Part shown: piece by piece, positions 1-8,579 of the stretch
How the letters are laid out: the number at the start of each line of letters is the position of its first letter
Position numbering within the stretch: position 1 is the first letter of the stretch
Source: Donghicola tyrosinivorans
Lineage (GTDB): Bacteria > Pseudomonadota > Alphaproteobacteria > Rhodobacterales > Rhodobacteraceae
Length of the DNA: 64,000 nt
Assembly (NCBI RefSeq): GCF_003003355.1
Contig: NZ_PVTQ01000004.1
Coordinates: forward strand, 248,001-312,000
Direction: 5' to 3'
Program-made: the position numbers and the translations under genes
Notes under the pieces: model-generated
What the model saw: the letters and a program-made list of their open reading frames with translations, nothing else
Told to the model about the DNA's origin: nothing
The model's database searches: none

Positions 1-236
1 ACCATCAGCCCCAGCAGCAGCGACCTGCGGAACGCGCCCCAGATATCGCCCACCGCCTGTTGCTGGAACAGATCATGGAACCAGTGCAGGGACACGCCGT
101 TCATCGGAAAGGTCAGCCCCCCTTGCGGCCCCTGAAAGCTGAGGATCGCGATGGTGATCGTCGGCCCGTAAAGAAACAGCAGGAACAGCCCGAAGAAGCC
201 GGCCAGCACGTAAAAGGACGTTGAGCGTTTGCCCAT
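1..236 (-). CDS. ABC transporter permease, PotC-like (partial)
   Basis: This is the N-terminal part of a polyamine-type ABC importer permease; the rest lies beyond the window's left edge. It reads MGKRSTSFYVLAGFFGLF, with a first membrane helix at about residues 7-30 and then a periplasmic stretch containing LHWFHDLF, as in PotC/YdcV-family permeases. Its ATG lies two bases after the stop of the PotB-like gene, so it is the last visible gene of a minus-strand operon (ATPase, binding protein, permease, permease). The exact substrate cannot be read from sequence. Confidence 0.88.
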   Translation of the reverse strand, partial: MGKRSTSFYVLAGFFGLFLLFLYGPTITIAILSFQGPQGGLTFPMNGVSLHWFHDLFQQQAVGDIWGAFRRSLLLGLM

Positions 237-238
237 GA

Positions 239-1093
239 TCACAGCTCCTTCCGGATGTTCACAAAGCGCAAGAGGATGGCGATGACCAGCAGCACGGTGC
301 ACAGCAGAACCACTGCCGTCGCCGCAGCGGAGGGATACTGCAGCAGGGCAATGTCGTTGGAAATCAAGCGGCCCACATTGGCGCTCTGACTTCCCGACAT
401 AAAACGCACGGTGATGAAATCACCCATCACCAGCGTCACCACAAAGATGGTGCCGATCATGATGCCCGGCTTGGTCAAAGGCACAATCACATGCCACAGG
501 GTCTGAAACCCGCTGGCCCCGTTGTCATAGGCTGCCTCCAGAAGGCTGCGATCAATCCGCATCATGGTGTTGAAAATCGGGACCACCATGAACAGCGTAT
601 AAAGATGCACAAAGGCCAGAATGACCGAGAAATCGGAATAGAGCAGCCACTCCAGCGGCTGATTAATCAGCCCCCAATCCAGCAGTGTCTGGTTGGCAAT
701 CCCGTTGCGCCCCAGAAAGGGGATCCAGCTGATCATGCGGATGATGTTGCTGGTCCAGAACGGGATCGTACACAGCAAAAACAGGGCAATCTGCGTCGTC
801 TGCCCGCGCACGTGGAAGGCCAGAAAATAGGCCACCGTAAAGCCGATGCCCAAGGTCAAAGCCCAAGTGATCAGAGCGTATTTAAAGGTGTTGAAAAACA
901 CCCGGTATGTCACGGGTGAAGAAAACAGAAACTCGTAGTTGTCCCATAAAAACGCAGGGTAAATCGACCACTCGGTCGCCCCCCAGAAACTGACCACCAC
1001 GATCAGGATCACCGGCAGAACCAGAAACCCCGCCAGCACCAGGGCCAGCGGCGCAGCCTGCATCCAGCCCACCACATGACGGCTCATTGCCAT
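239..1093 (-). CDS. ABC transporter permease, PotB-like
   Basis: A 284-residue inner-membrane permease of a spermidine/putrescine-type ABC importer. It has about six hydrophobic helices, the first at residues 13-37. The cytoplasmic EAA-type loop that contacts the ATPase is visible as EAAYDNGASGFQTLWHVIVP at about residues 187-206. It follows the binding-protein gene after a 100-base gap that holds one copy of the tandem-hairpin repeat and is followed two bases later by the PotC-like gene. Length and helix pattern are normal for PotB. Polyamine specificity is inferred from family and operon layout. Confidence 0.9.
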   Translation of the reverse strand: MAMSRHVVGWMQAAPLALVLAGFLVLPVILIVVVSFWGATEWSIYPAFLWDNYEFLFSSPVTYRVFFNTFKYALITWALTLGIGFTVAYFLAFHVRGQTTQIALFLLCTIPFWTSNIIRMISWIPFLGRNGIANQTLLDWGLINQPLEWLLYSDFSVILAFVHLYTLFMVVPIFNTMMRIDRSLLEAAYDNGASGFQTLWHVIVPLTKPGIMIGTIFVVTLVMGDFITVRFMSGSQSANVGRLISNDIALLQYPSAAATAVVLLCTVLLVIAILLRFVNIRKEL

Positions 1094-1119
1094 GATCCCA
1101 TCCTCGGGGCCCGCGCCCC

Positions 1120-1190
1120 TTCATCTTGGAGAAAATACCTTGGGGTGAATGGACGGGCCGCAAGGCCCGCCCAGAGGGGCAAAGCCCCTT
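1120..1190 (-). repeat. Tandem-hairpin intergenic repeat, copy A
   Basis: Read on the minus strand, two GC hairpins come first (stems at 1175-1180/1184-1189 and 1154-1159/1164-1169). The conserved tail follows, with CACCCCAAGGTATTTT and then CCAAGATGAA, ending at 1120. The element starts four bases after the binding-protein stop codon and is oriented with transcription. It is closest to copy E, sharing the ATTCACCCCAAGG form of the tail. It may attenuate or stabilise mRNA between the highly needed binding protein and the permeases, but that is inference. Confidence 0.8.
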
Positions 1191-1193
1191 ACC

Positions 1194-2459
1194 TTAGGAA
1201 CTGATGAACTCGTTCCACTTGCGGACCATGTACTGGTTTTCGTCCATGACCGCGTTCCAGCAGGCCACGCGACCCATACGCTCTTCGAACGAGCCGCCGT
1301 CGCGCACGTCGCCCGCTTTGGCCAGCACGTCGCCGAAGGGGCTGGTGATGTCGCCGGTCGCGGGCTTGCCCTCGAACCAGTAACCCCACTCGTTCTCACT
1401 CATGTAGTTCTTCGAGGTCTCGGGCACCGCCGAGTAATAGCCCTGACGCATCAGGAAGCCACCGACCCAGCCGTCCAGATACCAGTTGATGTATTCATAA
1501 GCCGCATCCAGCTCCATGCCGCTGAGGGATTTCGACAGGCCGATGCCGCCGCCCCATGACCGATAGCCCTCTTTCAGTGGCTGGTAGACGCAGGGAATGC
1601 CGCGCGATTTTACAGCTGTGATAGCAGGCGACCACATGGACTGGATCACCACCTCGCCCGAGGCCATCAGGTTCACGGATTCATCGAAGGTCTTCCAGAA
1701 AGCGCGGAACTGGCCGTTCTGTTTGGCCTCGGTAAAGATCGCGATGGTCTTGTCGATCTCTTCCTTGGTCATGTTGCCTTTGTCGGCATACTGGATCTCG
1801 CCCATGGCTTCGCAGACCATGGCCATATCCATGATCCCGATCGAGCTGATGTCGAGGATGCTGGCCTTGCCCTTGAATTCGGGGTTCAAGAGTTCGGCCC
1901 ATGATTCAATGGGGCGGCCGATCAGGTCGGGGCGGATGCCCAGAGTGTCGGCGTTGTAGATGGTCGGGATCAGGGTCATCCAGCCGGTTTCTTCTGCCGC
2001 AAAGCTGGTGGCATCAGGGCCTTCGACAAAGCCGACCGAATGGGGCGCGGTGCCTTGGGCAATGACGCTTTCCGGTGTCAGCTTGCCCGAACGGAAGATG
2101 CCGACGATCTTGTCGTAGTTCTTGATCTTGCTGGTATCCATCGCCTGCAGGTTGCCGGTGGGCCAGACTTTTTTACAGATCCAGTATTCGATGTCGGCAA
2201 TGTCAAAGCTGTCGGGCTGGGTGGCGGCACGCTGGGTGACGCTGTCGGAATCCAGCGCGGTCATCTCTAGTGTGAAGCCAAGGTCCTCTTTCACCTTCTG
2301 GCCCACTTCGTTCAGGTTCGACACACCGGTGCCGAACTGGCGCAGGGTGATGTCTTTGATTTCCTGCGCCCACACCATGGGGGCGGGTAGGGTCGAGGCG
2401 GCAACGGCAGCAGCGCCCCCTTTCAGGACAGCACGGCGGGAGTAACGCATTTTAGACAT
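1194..2459 (-). CDS. Polyamine-type ABC importer periplasmic binding protein (PotD/PotF family)
   Basis: A 421-residue extracellular solute-binding protein of the PotD/PotF type. The N terminus carries a twin-arginine signal, SRRAVLKGG at residues 7-15, followed by an alanine-rich hydrophobic stretch and a likely cleavage site near APMVWAQ. It should therefore be exported folded through Tat, whose genes are at 45467-47028. It lies 36 bases downstream of the ATPase gene and precedes two permeases. The longer-than-usual size (PotD is about 350) places it with the larger PotF-like proteins common in Rhodobacteraceae. The ligand is not determined by sequence; spermidine or putrescine is the family expectation. 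Confidence 0.9.
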   Translation of the reverse strand: MSKMRYSRRAVLKGGAAAVAASTLPAPMVWAQEIKDITLRQFGTGVSNLNEVGQKVKEDLGFTLEMTALDSDSVTQRAATQPDSFDIADIEYWICKKVWPTGNLQAMDTSKIKNYDKIVGIFRSGKLTPESVIAQGTAPHSVGFVEGPDATSFAAEETGWMTLIPTIYNADTLGIRPDLIGRPIESWAELLNPEFKGKASILDISSIGIMDMAMVCEAMGEIQYADKGNMTKEEIDKTIAIFTEAKQNGQFRAFWKTFDESVNLMASGEVVIQSMWSPAITAVKSRGIPCVYQPLKEGYRSWGGGIGLSKSLSGMELDAAYEYINWYLDGWVGGFLMRQGYYSAVPETSKNYMSENEWGYWFEGKPATGDITSPFGDVLAKAGDVRDGGSFEERMGRVACWNAVMDENQYMVRKWNEFISS

Positions 2460-2495
2460 GAAGAAGTTCCCTTGTTGGACTGGTTATAAGTGTGA

Positions 2496-3470
2496 TCAAG
2501 CTTGGAGGCGGTGCAGCCGCCCCTCGTTCCAGGTCAGCGCGATGGCATCGCCGGGATTTTTGGGATCGGCAAAGAAGGCGGCCTCTGGCAGCAGGGCCAA
2601 GACATCTTCGCCTGATTGAGTGGTGGCATTCAGGGCCACATGGGCCCCTTGGTATTCGACGCCGGTCACGGTGGCGGGCATGCCGCTGGGACCAACGCCC
2701 ACCTCATCGGCGCGCAAGGCGAACTTGCCGCTGTCCAGGGTGATGACGTTGTGACCGCCCATGAAACGGGCCACGAATTCGGTGCGGGGAGCGTTGAACA
2801 CATCGCGGGCGCTGCCCGATTGCTCGATCACCGCGTTGTTCATCAGGACGATCTCATCGGCCAGCGCCAGCGCCTCGTCCTGTCCGTGGGTCACATGGAT
2901 GAAGGTGATGCCAAGTTCACGCTGAAGCTTTTTCAACTCGGCCCGCATGCGGATGCGCAGGAATGGATCAAGGGCCGAGAGGGGCTCGTCCAGCAGCAGC
3001 ACTTTGGGCTTGGTGACCAGAGCGCGGGCCAGTGCCACCCGCTGTTGCTGGCCGCCAGACAGCTGCGCTGGCAGGCGGTCGGCGTATTGGGACATGTCCA
3101 CCAGTTCCAGCATCTCACCGGCGGCCTTGTGTCGGGTGGTTTGATCCACACCCTTCATGCGCAATGAGAAAGCGACGTTGTCCCGCACACTCAGGTGCGG
3201 AAATAGCGCGTAGCTTTGGAACATCATGGCGGTGCCGCGCTTGGCTGGGGGCAGGTCGCTGACGTCAAAGCCGTCCAAGACGATCGATCCGCTGGTCACA
3301 TCCTCATGCCCCGCGATCATCCGCAGGGTGGTGGACTTGCCGCAGCCCGAGGGGCCCAGAAAGCACACATAGCTGCCCGCGTGGAATTTGTGGTTCAGCC
3401 CTTTGACCGCCACGGTGTCACCGTAGCTTTTGCTGACATTCACTAGTTCCAGATCGTATTCGCGTCCCAT
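2496..3470 (-). CDS. ABC importer ATP-binding protein, PotA-like
   Basis: A 324-residue ATPase that powers the adjacent polyamine-type importer. Walker A is GPSGCGKST at residues 39-47; the Q-loop MFQSYALFP, the signature LSGGQQQR and Walker B VLLLDEP follow, with a C-terminal TOBE-like region. The reading frame is open well upstream, to 3878, but the domain begins at MGREYDLELVNVSKSYG, so the ATG at 3470 is chosen. It is the first gene of the minus-strand importer operon and is divergent from a GntR regulator at 3713. Confidence 0.93.
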   Translation of the reverse strand: MGREYDLELVNVSKSYGDTVAVKGLNHKFHAGSYVCFLGPSGCGKSTTLRMIAGHEDVTSGSIVLDGFDVSDLPPAKRGTAMMFQSYALFPHLSVRDNVAFSLRMKGVDQTTRHKAAGEMLELVDMSQYADRLPAQLSGGQQQRVALARALVTKPKVLLLDEPLSALDPFLRIRMRAELKKLQRELGITFIHVTHGQDEALALADEIVLMNNAVIEQSGSARDVFNAPRTEFVARFMGGHNVITLDSGKFALRADEVGVGPSGMPATVTGVEYQGAHVALNATTQSGEDVLALLPEAAFFADPKNPGDAIALTWNEGRLHRLQA

Positions 3471-3473
3471 GAT

Positions 3474-3511
3474 CGCTCCAGTTCCCCTGAGGTTGGGATC
3501 ATGCTGGAGCG
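3474..3511. promoter_or_regulatory. Inverted repeat in the potA-like leader
   Basis: CGCTCCAG at 3474-3481 is repeated inverted as CTGGAGCG at 3504-3511, with a 22-base spacer, directly upstream of the ATPase start codon. It could be a leader stem in the importer mRNA or a protein-binding site. No further support is visible. Confidence 0.35.
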
Positions 3512-3619
3512 GGTTTTTGACCGAATGGCAGGAAAATCTGGCGAGTCGGGGTCGGGAAACATAACTTGCCTGATTATTGTGCGGTTGCAGCGATGGTGTG
3601 CACATAAAATGCAACAAGA

Positions 3620-3631
3620 TCGTATACAATC
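3620..3631. promoter_or_regulatory. Candidate GntR/FCD operator
   Basis: ATCGTATACAAT at 3619-3630 is a near-palindrome centred on GTATAC and resembles the TTGTATACAA-type sites bound by several FCD-subfamily GntR regulators. A second palindrome, TGTGCACA, is at 3597-3604. Both lie in the divergent region between the importer operon and the GntR gene, where an autoregulatory site is expected. Assignment to this regulator is inference. Confidence 0.45.
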
Positions 3632-3712
3632 TCGTGTACGCGGTTGGGTGGAATTGCTGACTTGCGCCTGATGCCGGGTGATTCCACGTTTGGGTACATA
3701 GGAAAGACAGCC

Positions 3713-4405
3713 ATGACCGACTCACCCACCAAACCGATGACCGCCGAAGATGTCGCTCTGGATCTGGAGCGGGCCATTCATGAGCATCGCCTGATCCCCG
3801 GCTCGAAACTGGGTGAGGACGAGATCGGCGAGGTCTATGGCGTCTCGCGCACGGTGGTTCGGGCGGCTTTGCAGGCACTGGCGCACAGGCGTCTGGTTGA
3901 GTTGAAGCGCAATCGCGGGGCCTTTGTGGCGCAGCCCACTGTGCGCGAAGCCCGTGAAGTGTTTGAAGCCCGTGCGCTCTTGGAGCCGCGCACGGCGCGA
4001 TCAGCCGCAGTGCGGATGACGGACGAGGATATTGTGGCTTTGCAGGCCCATATCGATGCTGAACATGCGGCTTTGCACGCGGGGGATAATGGGCGGGCGC
4101 TGTATCTGTCGGGGCAGTTCCACATCGAAGTGGCGCGGATTGCCGATCAATCCACCATCGAGGCCTTTATCACCGAGTTGATTGCGCGGTCGTCCTTGAT
4201 CATTGCCCTCTATTGGCAGCGGCGTGCGGCCTTATGCGAGAGTAACGCCCATCACGCGCTGATGACTGCCTTTGCCGCGCGAGATGGGGATCGGGCGGAA
4301 GAGTTGATGAAGAGCCATTTGCTGGACCTAGTGAGCTCACTTGATCTGTCGAGCAAGGCATCCCAGCCACAGTCTCTGCGCGAGGCTTTGAAAGCGTCGG
4401 GCTAA
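3713..4405 (+). CDS. GntR-family transcriptional regulator, FCD subfamily
   Basis: A 230-residue regulator. The N-terminal winged helix-turn-helix is seen at about residues 5-75 (DEIGEVYGVSRTVVRAALQAL), followed by an all-helical FCD ligand domain starting at REVFEARALLEPRTAR. The frame is open from 3644, but the ATG at 3713 is preceded by AGGAAAG at the right distance and is preferred. It is divergent from the polyamine-type importer, which it most likely controls. Family members sense small organic acids, amines or sugar acids; the ligand here is unknown. Confidence 0.88.
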   Translation: MTDSPTKPMTAEDVALDLERAIHEHRLIPGSKLGEDEIGEVYGVSRTVVRAALQALAHRRLVELKRNRGAFVAQPTVREAREVFEARALLEPRTARSAAVRMTDEDIVALQAHIDAEHAALHAGDNGRALYLSGQFHIEVARIADQSTIEAFITELIARSSLIIALYWQRRAALCESNAHHALMTAFAARDGDRAEELMKSHLLDLVSSLDLSSKASQPQSLREALKASG

Positions 4406-4428
4406 GGCGCTTGCTGTGGGCGGTTTTT

Positions 4429-4522
4429 GAGTATTTGGGCAATAAGGAAGTTGGGTGCTTTGATTTAGCGTTTGGCTTTTGGCTGGCGCGGTGCCGGTTC
4501 GAGTATTTGGATCAAGAAGAAG
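4429..4522 (+). repeat. Two degenerate 22-base direct repeats
   Basis: GAGTATTTGGGCAATAAGGA at 4429 and GAGTATTTGGATCAAGAAGA at 4501 share the first ten bases and several later ones, with a spacing of 72 bases. They resemble the tail of the tandem-hairpin repeat family (GGTATTT-n3-CCAAGATGAA) without its hairpins, and may be decayed copies. Confidence 0.5.
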
Positions 4523-4526
4523 CGAG

Positions 4527-4555
4527 GGGCGCGGGTTTGTTCCGCGCCCGTTTTT
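4527..4555 (+). terminator. Rho-independent terminator after the GntR gene
   Basis: The stem GGGCGCGG/CCGCGCCC (4527-4534 and 4542-4549) has a seven-base loop and is followed by G and five T. It ends the plus-strand GntR gene and sits two bases before the end of the convergent oxidoreductase gene. Confidence 0.8.
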
Positions 4556-4556
4556 G

Positions 4557-5903
4557 TTAGCGGTTTGGCCCCATGGTTCGGACCTGCTCGCGGCGCAAGT
4601 TGACCACGTCAAGATCGTCGGTGAGATCCACATCCGACATGCGGATGATCTGGTCCTTCTGGATGTTGTTTTTCAGTTTGACGTGGTGGGCAAGGCCCAT
4701 CGGCAGGGCGTCAATGGCGGTGGAGCGGGTGGCTGGAATGGCTTTGGCCCATGCGCAGTAGCCGCCTTCGCCGTCCAGATAGCTGCCTGCGGTCAGGTCG
4801 GATTTTGCGGTGGCGACCGCATCGCCGCGGAATTCGCGCGAGGTGCCGGTGGGCTCTTTGCGAAGGACGGCGGAAAGGACGGAGACCGAGGTTTCAAGGC
4901 CGATCAGGTGGAAGGGGCGCCACATGGAGCCGTACCAGCCGGATTTGTCCGTGAGCAGGCCGTATTGTTCAAAGCAGGCGCGGGTGTATTCATCCGGCGC
5001 TTTGAAGGTGACGAACATGCCGTAGCGGATGTTGTTCAGGACTTCGCGGCCGTCGGGTTCCTGACTGGCGGCAATGTCCACGAGGCCTGCTTTGGGCAGG
5101 CGGCCGCCGTCTTGGGCGGGTTTGAAGACCTGTGCCAGATCTTGCAGGCCGGAGGGGTAGAAGGCAAGGCCATCGTCGGGGCAATCAAGGCCGGTGCCAT
5201 TGGCGACAGCTGCCATTTCGATGGCGGCTTTGGTCCCGTCGGTGAAGGAGTTGTACATCTTGGGGTTAAAGTCGCCCTTTGCGACGAATTCGTCAGACCA
5301 GCCGAAATAGCCCCAGACTGTGTCGGGGGTGGAGTATCGGTATTCCGGTTGAAAATTCATGCCCTTACCGGCAGAAATTAATTCAAAACCTGAGGCGTGA
5401 ACCCAATCCACAAGCTCGCAGCAGAAGGCCGGTTGGTCGCCGTAGGCCATGGAGTAGACGAGGCCTTTTTCGCGGGCCATTTTGCCAAGGATCGGGCCGC
5501 ACATGACGTCGGCTTCAACGTTGACCATGACGATGTGTTTCATCCCCTCGATCGCCATGAGGGCGTGGCGGGTGCCTGCGAGGGGATGGCCGGTGGCCTC
5601 GATGATGCATTCGATTCCATCGAAGGCGCAGAGGGCGCTGGCGTCGTCGGTGATGAAGGTGCGGCCCGTGTCGATGGCATCACCGAATGAGGTCGCGGCG
5701 TATTCTTCGGCTTCCCAGCCGGTGCGTTTGAGCGCGGTGCGGACTTTGCCCACGTCCAGATCGGCGACGGCCACGATGTGGTAACCTTCGATTTTGCGGG
5801 CTTGGGCCAATACCATCGAGCCGAACTTGCCCGCACCAATAAGGCCGACGCGGATGGGTTTGCCTGCCTCGGCACGGGCTTTAAGAAGATGGGACAGGTT
5901 CAT
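4557..5903 (-). CDS. NAD(P)-dependent oxidoreductase with C-terminal SAF domain (homoserine-dehydrogenase-like)
   Basis: A 448-residue cytoplasmic protein. Near the N terminus is a Rossmann nucleotide-binding motif, IRVGLIGAGKFGSMV, followed by a central domain like homoserine dehydrogenase or DRL-type reductases. The C-terminal region, from about residue 360, resembles an SAF domain (LPMGLAHHVKLKNNI). The start at 5903 has GGAG seven bases upstream; an earlier ATG would add a non-conserved tail. A LysR gene lies 92 bases upstream on the same strand. Such enzymes are found in sugar and sugar-acid catabolism and are often misnamed flagellar FlgA proteins because of the SAF domain. The substrate is unknown. 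Confidence 0.8.
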   Translation of the reverse strand: MNLSHLLKARAEAGKPIRVGLIGAGKFGSMVLAQARKIEGYHIVAVADLDVGKVRTALKRTGWEAEEYAATSFGDAIDTGRTFITDDASALCAFDGIECIIEATGHPLAGTRHALMAIEGMKHIVMVNVEADVMCGPILGKMAREKGLVYSMAYGDQPAFCCELVDWVHASGFELISAGKGMNFQPEYRYSTPDTVWGYFGWSDEFVAKGDFNPKMYNSFTDGTKAAIEMAAVANGTGLDCPDDGLAFYPSGLQDLAQVFKPAQDGGRLPKAGLVDIAASQEPDGREVLNNIRYGMFVTFKAPDEYTRACFEQYGLLTDKSGWYGSMWRPFHLIGLETSVSVLSAVLRKEPTGTSREFRGDAVATAKSDLTAGSYLDGEGGYCAWAKAIPATRSTAIDALPMGLAHHVKLKNNIQKDQIIRMSDVDLTDDLDVVNLRREQVRTMGPNR

Positions 5904-5946
5904 TGATGGTCTCCGGAACTGGATTGGTTCCGGTGACGCTGGCACG

Positions 5947-5967
5947 AAATTTTTCGCAGAAAAATTT
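5947..5967 (-). terminator. Palindromic hairpin with TTC-triloop-GAA core
   Basis: AAATTTTTC and GAAAAATTT form a perfect nine-base stem around a three-base loop, between the LysR stop codon (5996) and the oxidoreductase start (5903). In transcript sense the loop reads TGC. It is AT-rich with no clear T-run, so a weak terminator or mRNA 3' structure is possible. It shares its core with hairpins at 36890-37027. Confidence 0.5.
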
Positions 5968-5995
5968 ATCTTTTCTGGGTGAGTGTTCGGATTTT

Positions 5996-6886
5996 CTAAA
6001 TTGTTTCCGTTTCCCAGTTGCGGGCCTCGATGGTGATCCAGTCAAGGAAACGGCGCACGCGGCGGCGGGTGAGATGGCTGGGTGGGCAGGCCAGCCATTG
6101 GGTGGTGATCGGTATCTTGGGCGGGTTGCTGACGGGGATCACGAGGCGCCCTGCACGCAGTTCCTCGTCCATCATCAGGGTGCTTTCGAGGGCGATGCCA
6201 AGGCCTTGGGCGGCGGCATCTACCGCCATGTGTGAACGATCGAAGGACAGGCGGCGCGGGGCTTTTGGGGGTGTGAGGCCTTGGGCAGTGAACCAGTCGG
6301 GCCACTGGATTTGCGCTTTGACCGAGCGGATCTGGCGGAGGCCCGTGATGTCGCTGGCCGTTAGGCTGGAGGCGGCGGCAAAATCGGGGCTGCAGACGGG
6401 CAGGAAGTGTTCCGTTGCGAGAGGTTGGACATGCAGGCCCGGCCAGCGGCCCATACCGTGGCGGATTTCCAGATCCACGTGGTCACGGGCGAAGTCTGTG
6501 GGCTCGTTCGTGCCATCAAGGCGCAGGTCGATGGAAGGGTTTTCGTCCAGAAAACCCTTGATGCGGGGCAGCAGCCATTTTGTTGCAATTGTGGGCGTGG
6601 CGCGGATGGTCAGGGTGGTCGACTGGGGCGTGCCGCGGATGAGGGCGGTGGCGGCCTCGATCCCTGCGATGTTGTCGGAGATCAGTTCGAAATAGCGCTC
6701 GCCTGCTTCGGTCAGGTGTAGCTTGCGGTTTCGGGTGATGGTGAGGGCGGTGCCCAGTTGTTCTTCGAGCGTGCGCAATTGCTGGCTGACGGCGGAGGGT
6801 GTCACGTTGAGTGCCTGCGCTGCGGCGCGGACCGAATTTAGCGTGGCGACCTGATAGAAAACAGCAATGGCACGGAAGGGAGTCAT
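5996..6886 (-). CDS. LysR-family transcriptional regulator, GcvA-like
   Basis: A 296-residue LysR regulator. The helix-turn-helix occupies roughly residues 1-60 ([20 protein letters not shown]), followed by a substrate-binding-like domain with the GcvA-type pattern [24 protein letters not shown]. The frame extends to 6934, but the domain starts at [14 protein letters not shown], so the ATG at 6886 is used. It is upstream of the SAF-domain oxidoreductase on the same strand and divergent from ivd, so either could be a target. Leucine-pathway genes are more often under MerR or TetR regulators. Confidence 0.87.
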   Translation of the reverse strand: MTPFRAIAVFYQVATLNSVRAAAQALNVTPSAVSQQLRTLEEQLGTALTITRNRKLHLTEAGERYFELISDNIAGIEAATALIRGTPQSTTLTIRATPTIATKWLLPRIKGFLDENPSIDLRLDGTNEPTDFARDHVDLEIRHGMGRWPGLHVQPLATEHFLPVCSPDFAAASSLTASDITGLRQIRSVKAQIQWPDWFTAQGLTPPKAPRRLSFDRSHMAVDAAAQGLGIALESTLMMDEELRAGRLVIPVSNPPKIPITTQWLACPPSHLTRRRVRRFLDWITIEARNWETETI

Positions 6887-6940
6887 TGGGGGCCTTTTTA
6901 CTGCCAGAGTGGCGGGGCGCCGTGCGGGCGTCAATGGGGT

Positions 6941-6995
6941 GGGGGCGCTGCCCCCGGCCTTGCGGCCTCCCCCGAGGTAATTGGGCCAAGATGAA
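6941..6995 (+). repeat. Tandem-hairpin intergenic repeat, copy B
   Basis: Hairpin 1 is GGGGGC-GCT-GCCCCC at 6941-6955. Hairpin 2 is GGCC-TTGC-GGCC at 6956-6967. The tail is TCCCCCGAGGTAATT, then GGGCCAAGATGAA. It lies in the divergent region between the LysR gene and ivd, pointing towards ivd. The ATG in the tail is in frame with ivd, but the real ivd start is at 7096. Confidence 0.8.
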
Positions 6996-7095
6996 GGGGT
7001 GCGGCGTGAAAGCGCTTGACGGGAGCGCGAAGGTGTTTCTAGGATATGAACAAGCGTTCAATAACGAGCGCCGGCCGGTCTGGGAGGAATCGCCG

Positions 7096-8259
7096 ATGTT
7101 CATGGCTTCGATGACGTTTGACCTTGGGGAAGAGGTGAATGCGCTGCGTGATATGGTGCATCGTTGGGCGCAGGAGCGGGTGAAGCCCATGGCGGCTGCG
7201 GTGGATGCGCAGAACGAGTTTCCCGCAGAGCTGTGGCGCGAGATGGGGGACTTAGGTCTATTGGGGATCACCGTGCCGGAGGAATTCGGCGGCGCAGGCA
7301 TGTCCTATCTGGCCCATACGATTGCAGTGGAAGAGATTGCGCGGGCATCGGCCTCGGTCTCTTTGAGCTATGGGGCCCATTCGAACCTTTGTGTGAACCA
7401 GATCAAGCTGAATGGCACCGATGAACAGAAGCGCAAGTATCTGCCCGGTCTGATCTCGGGCGAGCATGTGGGCGCTTTGGCTATGTCCGAGGCGGGGGCG
7501 GGGTCCGATGTGGTCTCGATGTCGTTGCGGGCCGAAAAGCGGAATGATCATTACCGGCTGAATGGCACCAAGTACTGGATCACCAACGGGCCGGATGCGG
7601 ACACTTTGGTGGTTTATGCCAAGACCGATCCCGAGGCGGGGGCCAAGGGGATTACCGCCTTTATCATCGAGAAGTCGATGGTCGGTTTCTCGACCTCGAA
7701 GCATTTCGACAAGATGGGGATGCGGGGATCGAACACGGCCGAGTTGATTTTCGAGGATGTGGAAGTGCCCTTCGAGAATGTGCTTGGCGAAGAGGGCAAG
7801 GGCGTGCGCGTTCTGATGTCCGGTCTGGATTACGAGCGTGTGGTTCTGGCTGGTATCGGAACGGGGATCATGGCCGCCTGTCTGGACGAGATCATGCCTT
7901 ATCTGGCCGAGCGCAAACAGTTCGGTAAGCCCATCGGGGATTTCCAGCTGATGCAGGCCAAGGTGGCCGATATGTACACGGCCATGAACAGCGCCCGCGC
8001 CTATGTCTATGAGGTCGCCAAGGCCTGTGATCGGGGGCAGGTGACGCGGCAGGATGCAGCGGCCTGTGTGCTTTATGCCAGCGAAGAGGCGATGAAGCAG
8101 GCCCATCAGGCTGTGCAGGCTATGGGTGGCAGCGGCTTTATGAACGACAGCGTCGTGAGCCGTCTGTTCCGTGATGCCAAACTGATGGAGATCGGCGCAG
8201 GCACCAGCGAAATCCGCCGGATGCTGATCGGGCGCGAATTGATGGGTACGATGAAGTGA
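7096..8259 (+). CDS. ivd: Isovaleryl-CoA dehydrogenase
   Basis: A 387-residue FAD enzyme that oxidises isovaleryl-CoA to 3-methylcrotonyl-CoA in leucine breakdown, passing electrons to ETF. The acyl-CoA dehydrogenase fold is complete. The catalytic glutamate is in LDYERVVL (E247), the position used by isovaleryl-CoA dehydrogenases, and the short-chain-type site instead reads AGTSEIRR. The start at 7096 has GGAGGA seven bases upstream; the frame is open further upstream through the repeat but without conservation. The next gene overlaps its stop codon. It heads a run of leucine-degradation genes, which supports the specific name. Confidence 0.95.
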   Translation: MFMASMTFDLGEEVNALRDMVHRWAQERVKPMAAAVDAQNEFPAELWREMGDLGLLGITVPEEFGGAGMSYLAHTIAVEEIARASASVSLSYGAHSNLCVNQIKLNGTDEQKRKYLPGLISGEHVGALAMSEAGAGSDVVSMSLRAEKRNDHYRLNGTKYWITNGPDADTLVVYAKTDPEAGAKGITAFIIEKSMVGFSTSKHFDKMGMRGSNTAELIFEDVEVPFENVLGEEGKGVRVLMSGLDYERVVLAGIGTGIMAACLDEIMPYLAERKQFGKPIGDFQLMQAKVADMYTAMNSARAYVYEVAKACDRGQVTRQDAAACVLYASEEAMKQAHQAVQAMGGSGFMNDSVVSRLFRDAKLMEIGAGTSEIRRMLIGRELMGTMK

Positions 8260-8579
8260 GCCTGAGGCAGGTCGCGTTCACAGTTCTTGGGGCCTTTCTG
8301 GCGCTGGTGGCTGTGATCGGCCTGCGATTGGGCTGGCTGGCGGCCAGTCTGACCGAAACCGATGTGATCGAGCGTTATGCGGCGGCCTATCTGGCCGAGG
8401 CAGGGACAGGGGCAGCGCTGTCAAATTGCCATGCGGAAACGGCGCAGGGCCATTGGGTCAAGTTGCGGGTGATCTGCCGCCATCCGGACGGGCGCGAATG
8501 GCGCTTTGGTGCCGGGCTGTGGGGGCAACTGGTTTATGTTGAGCGTATCACACCGGCGCGGATGGAGATGAAGATATGA
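8256..8579 (+). CDS. Small membrane-anchored protein of unknown function
   Basis: A 107-residue protein with one N-terminal hydrophobic segment (about residues 7-30: [19 protein letters not shown]) and a short periplasmic domain with two cysteines ([23 protein letters not shown]). It starts with GTG overlapping the ivd stop codon and ends in an ATGA overlap with the next gene, so it is translated with the leucine genes. I do not recognise the family. The two cysteines could form a disulfide. Confidence 0.75.
   Translation: MSLRQVAFTVLGAFLALVAVIGLRLGWLAASLTETDVIERYAAAYLAEAGTGAALSNCHAETAQGHWVKLRVICRHPDGREWRFGAGLWGQLVYVERITPARMEMKI

Noticed and set aside
3471-3878. An N-terminal extension of the PotA-like ATPase
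   Set aside because: The 136 extra residues are not domain-like and overlap the divergent promoter and the start of the GntR gene; the family begins at 3470.
6811-7095. An N-terminal extension of ivd running through repeat copy B
   Set aside because: The family N terminus starts at 7096, where a GGAGGA ribosome site stands; the upstream part encodes repeat sequence and overlaps the LysR gene.
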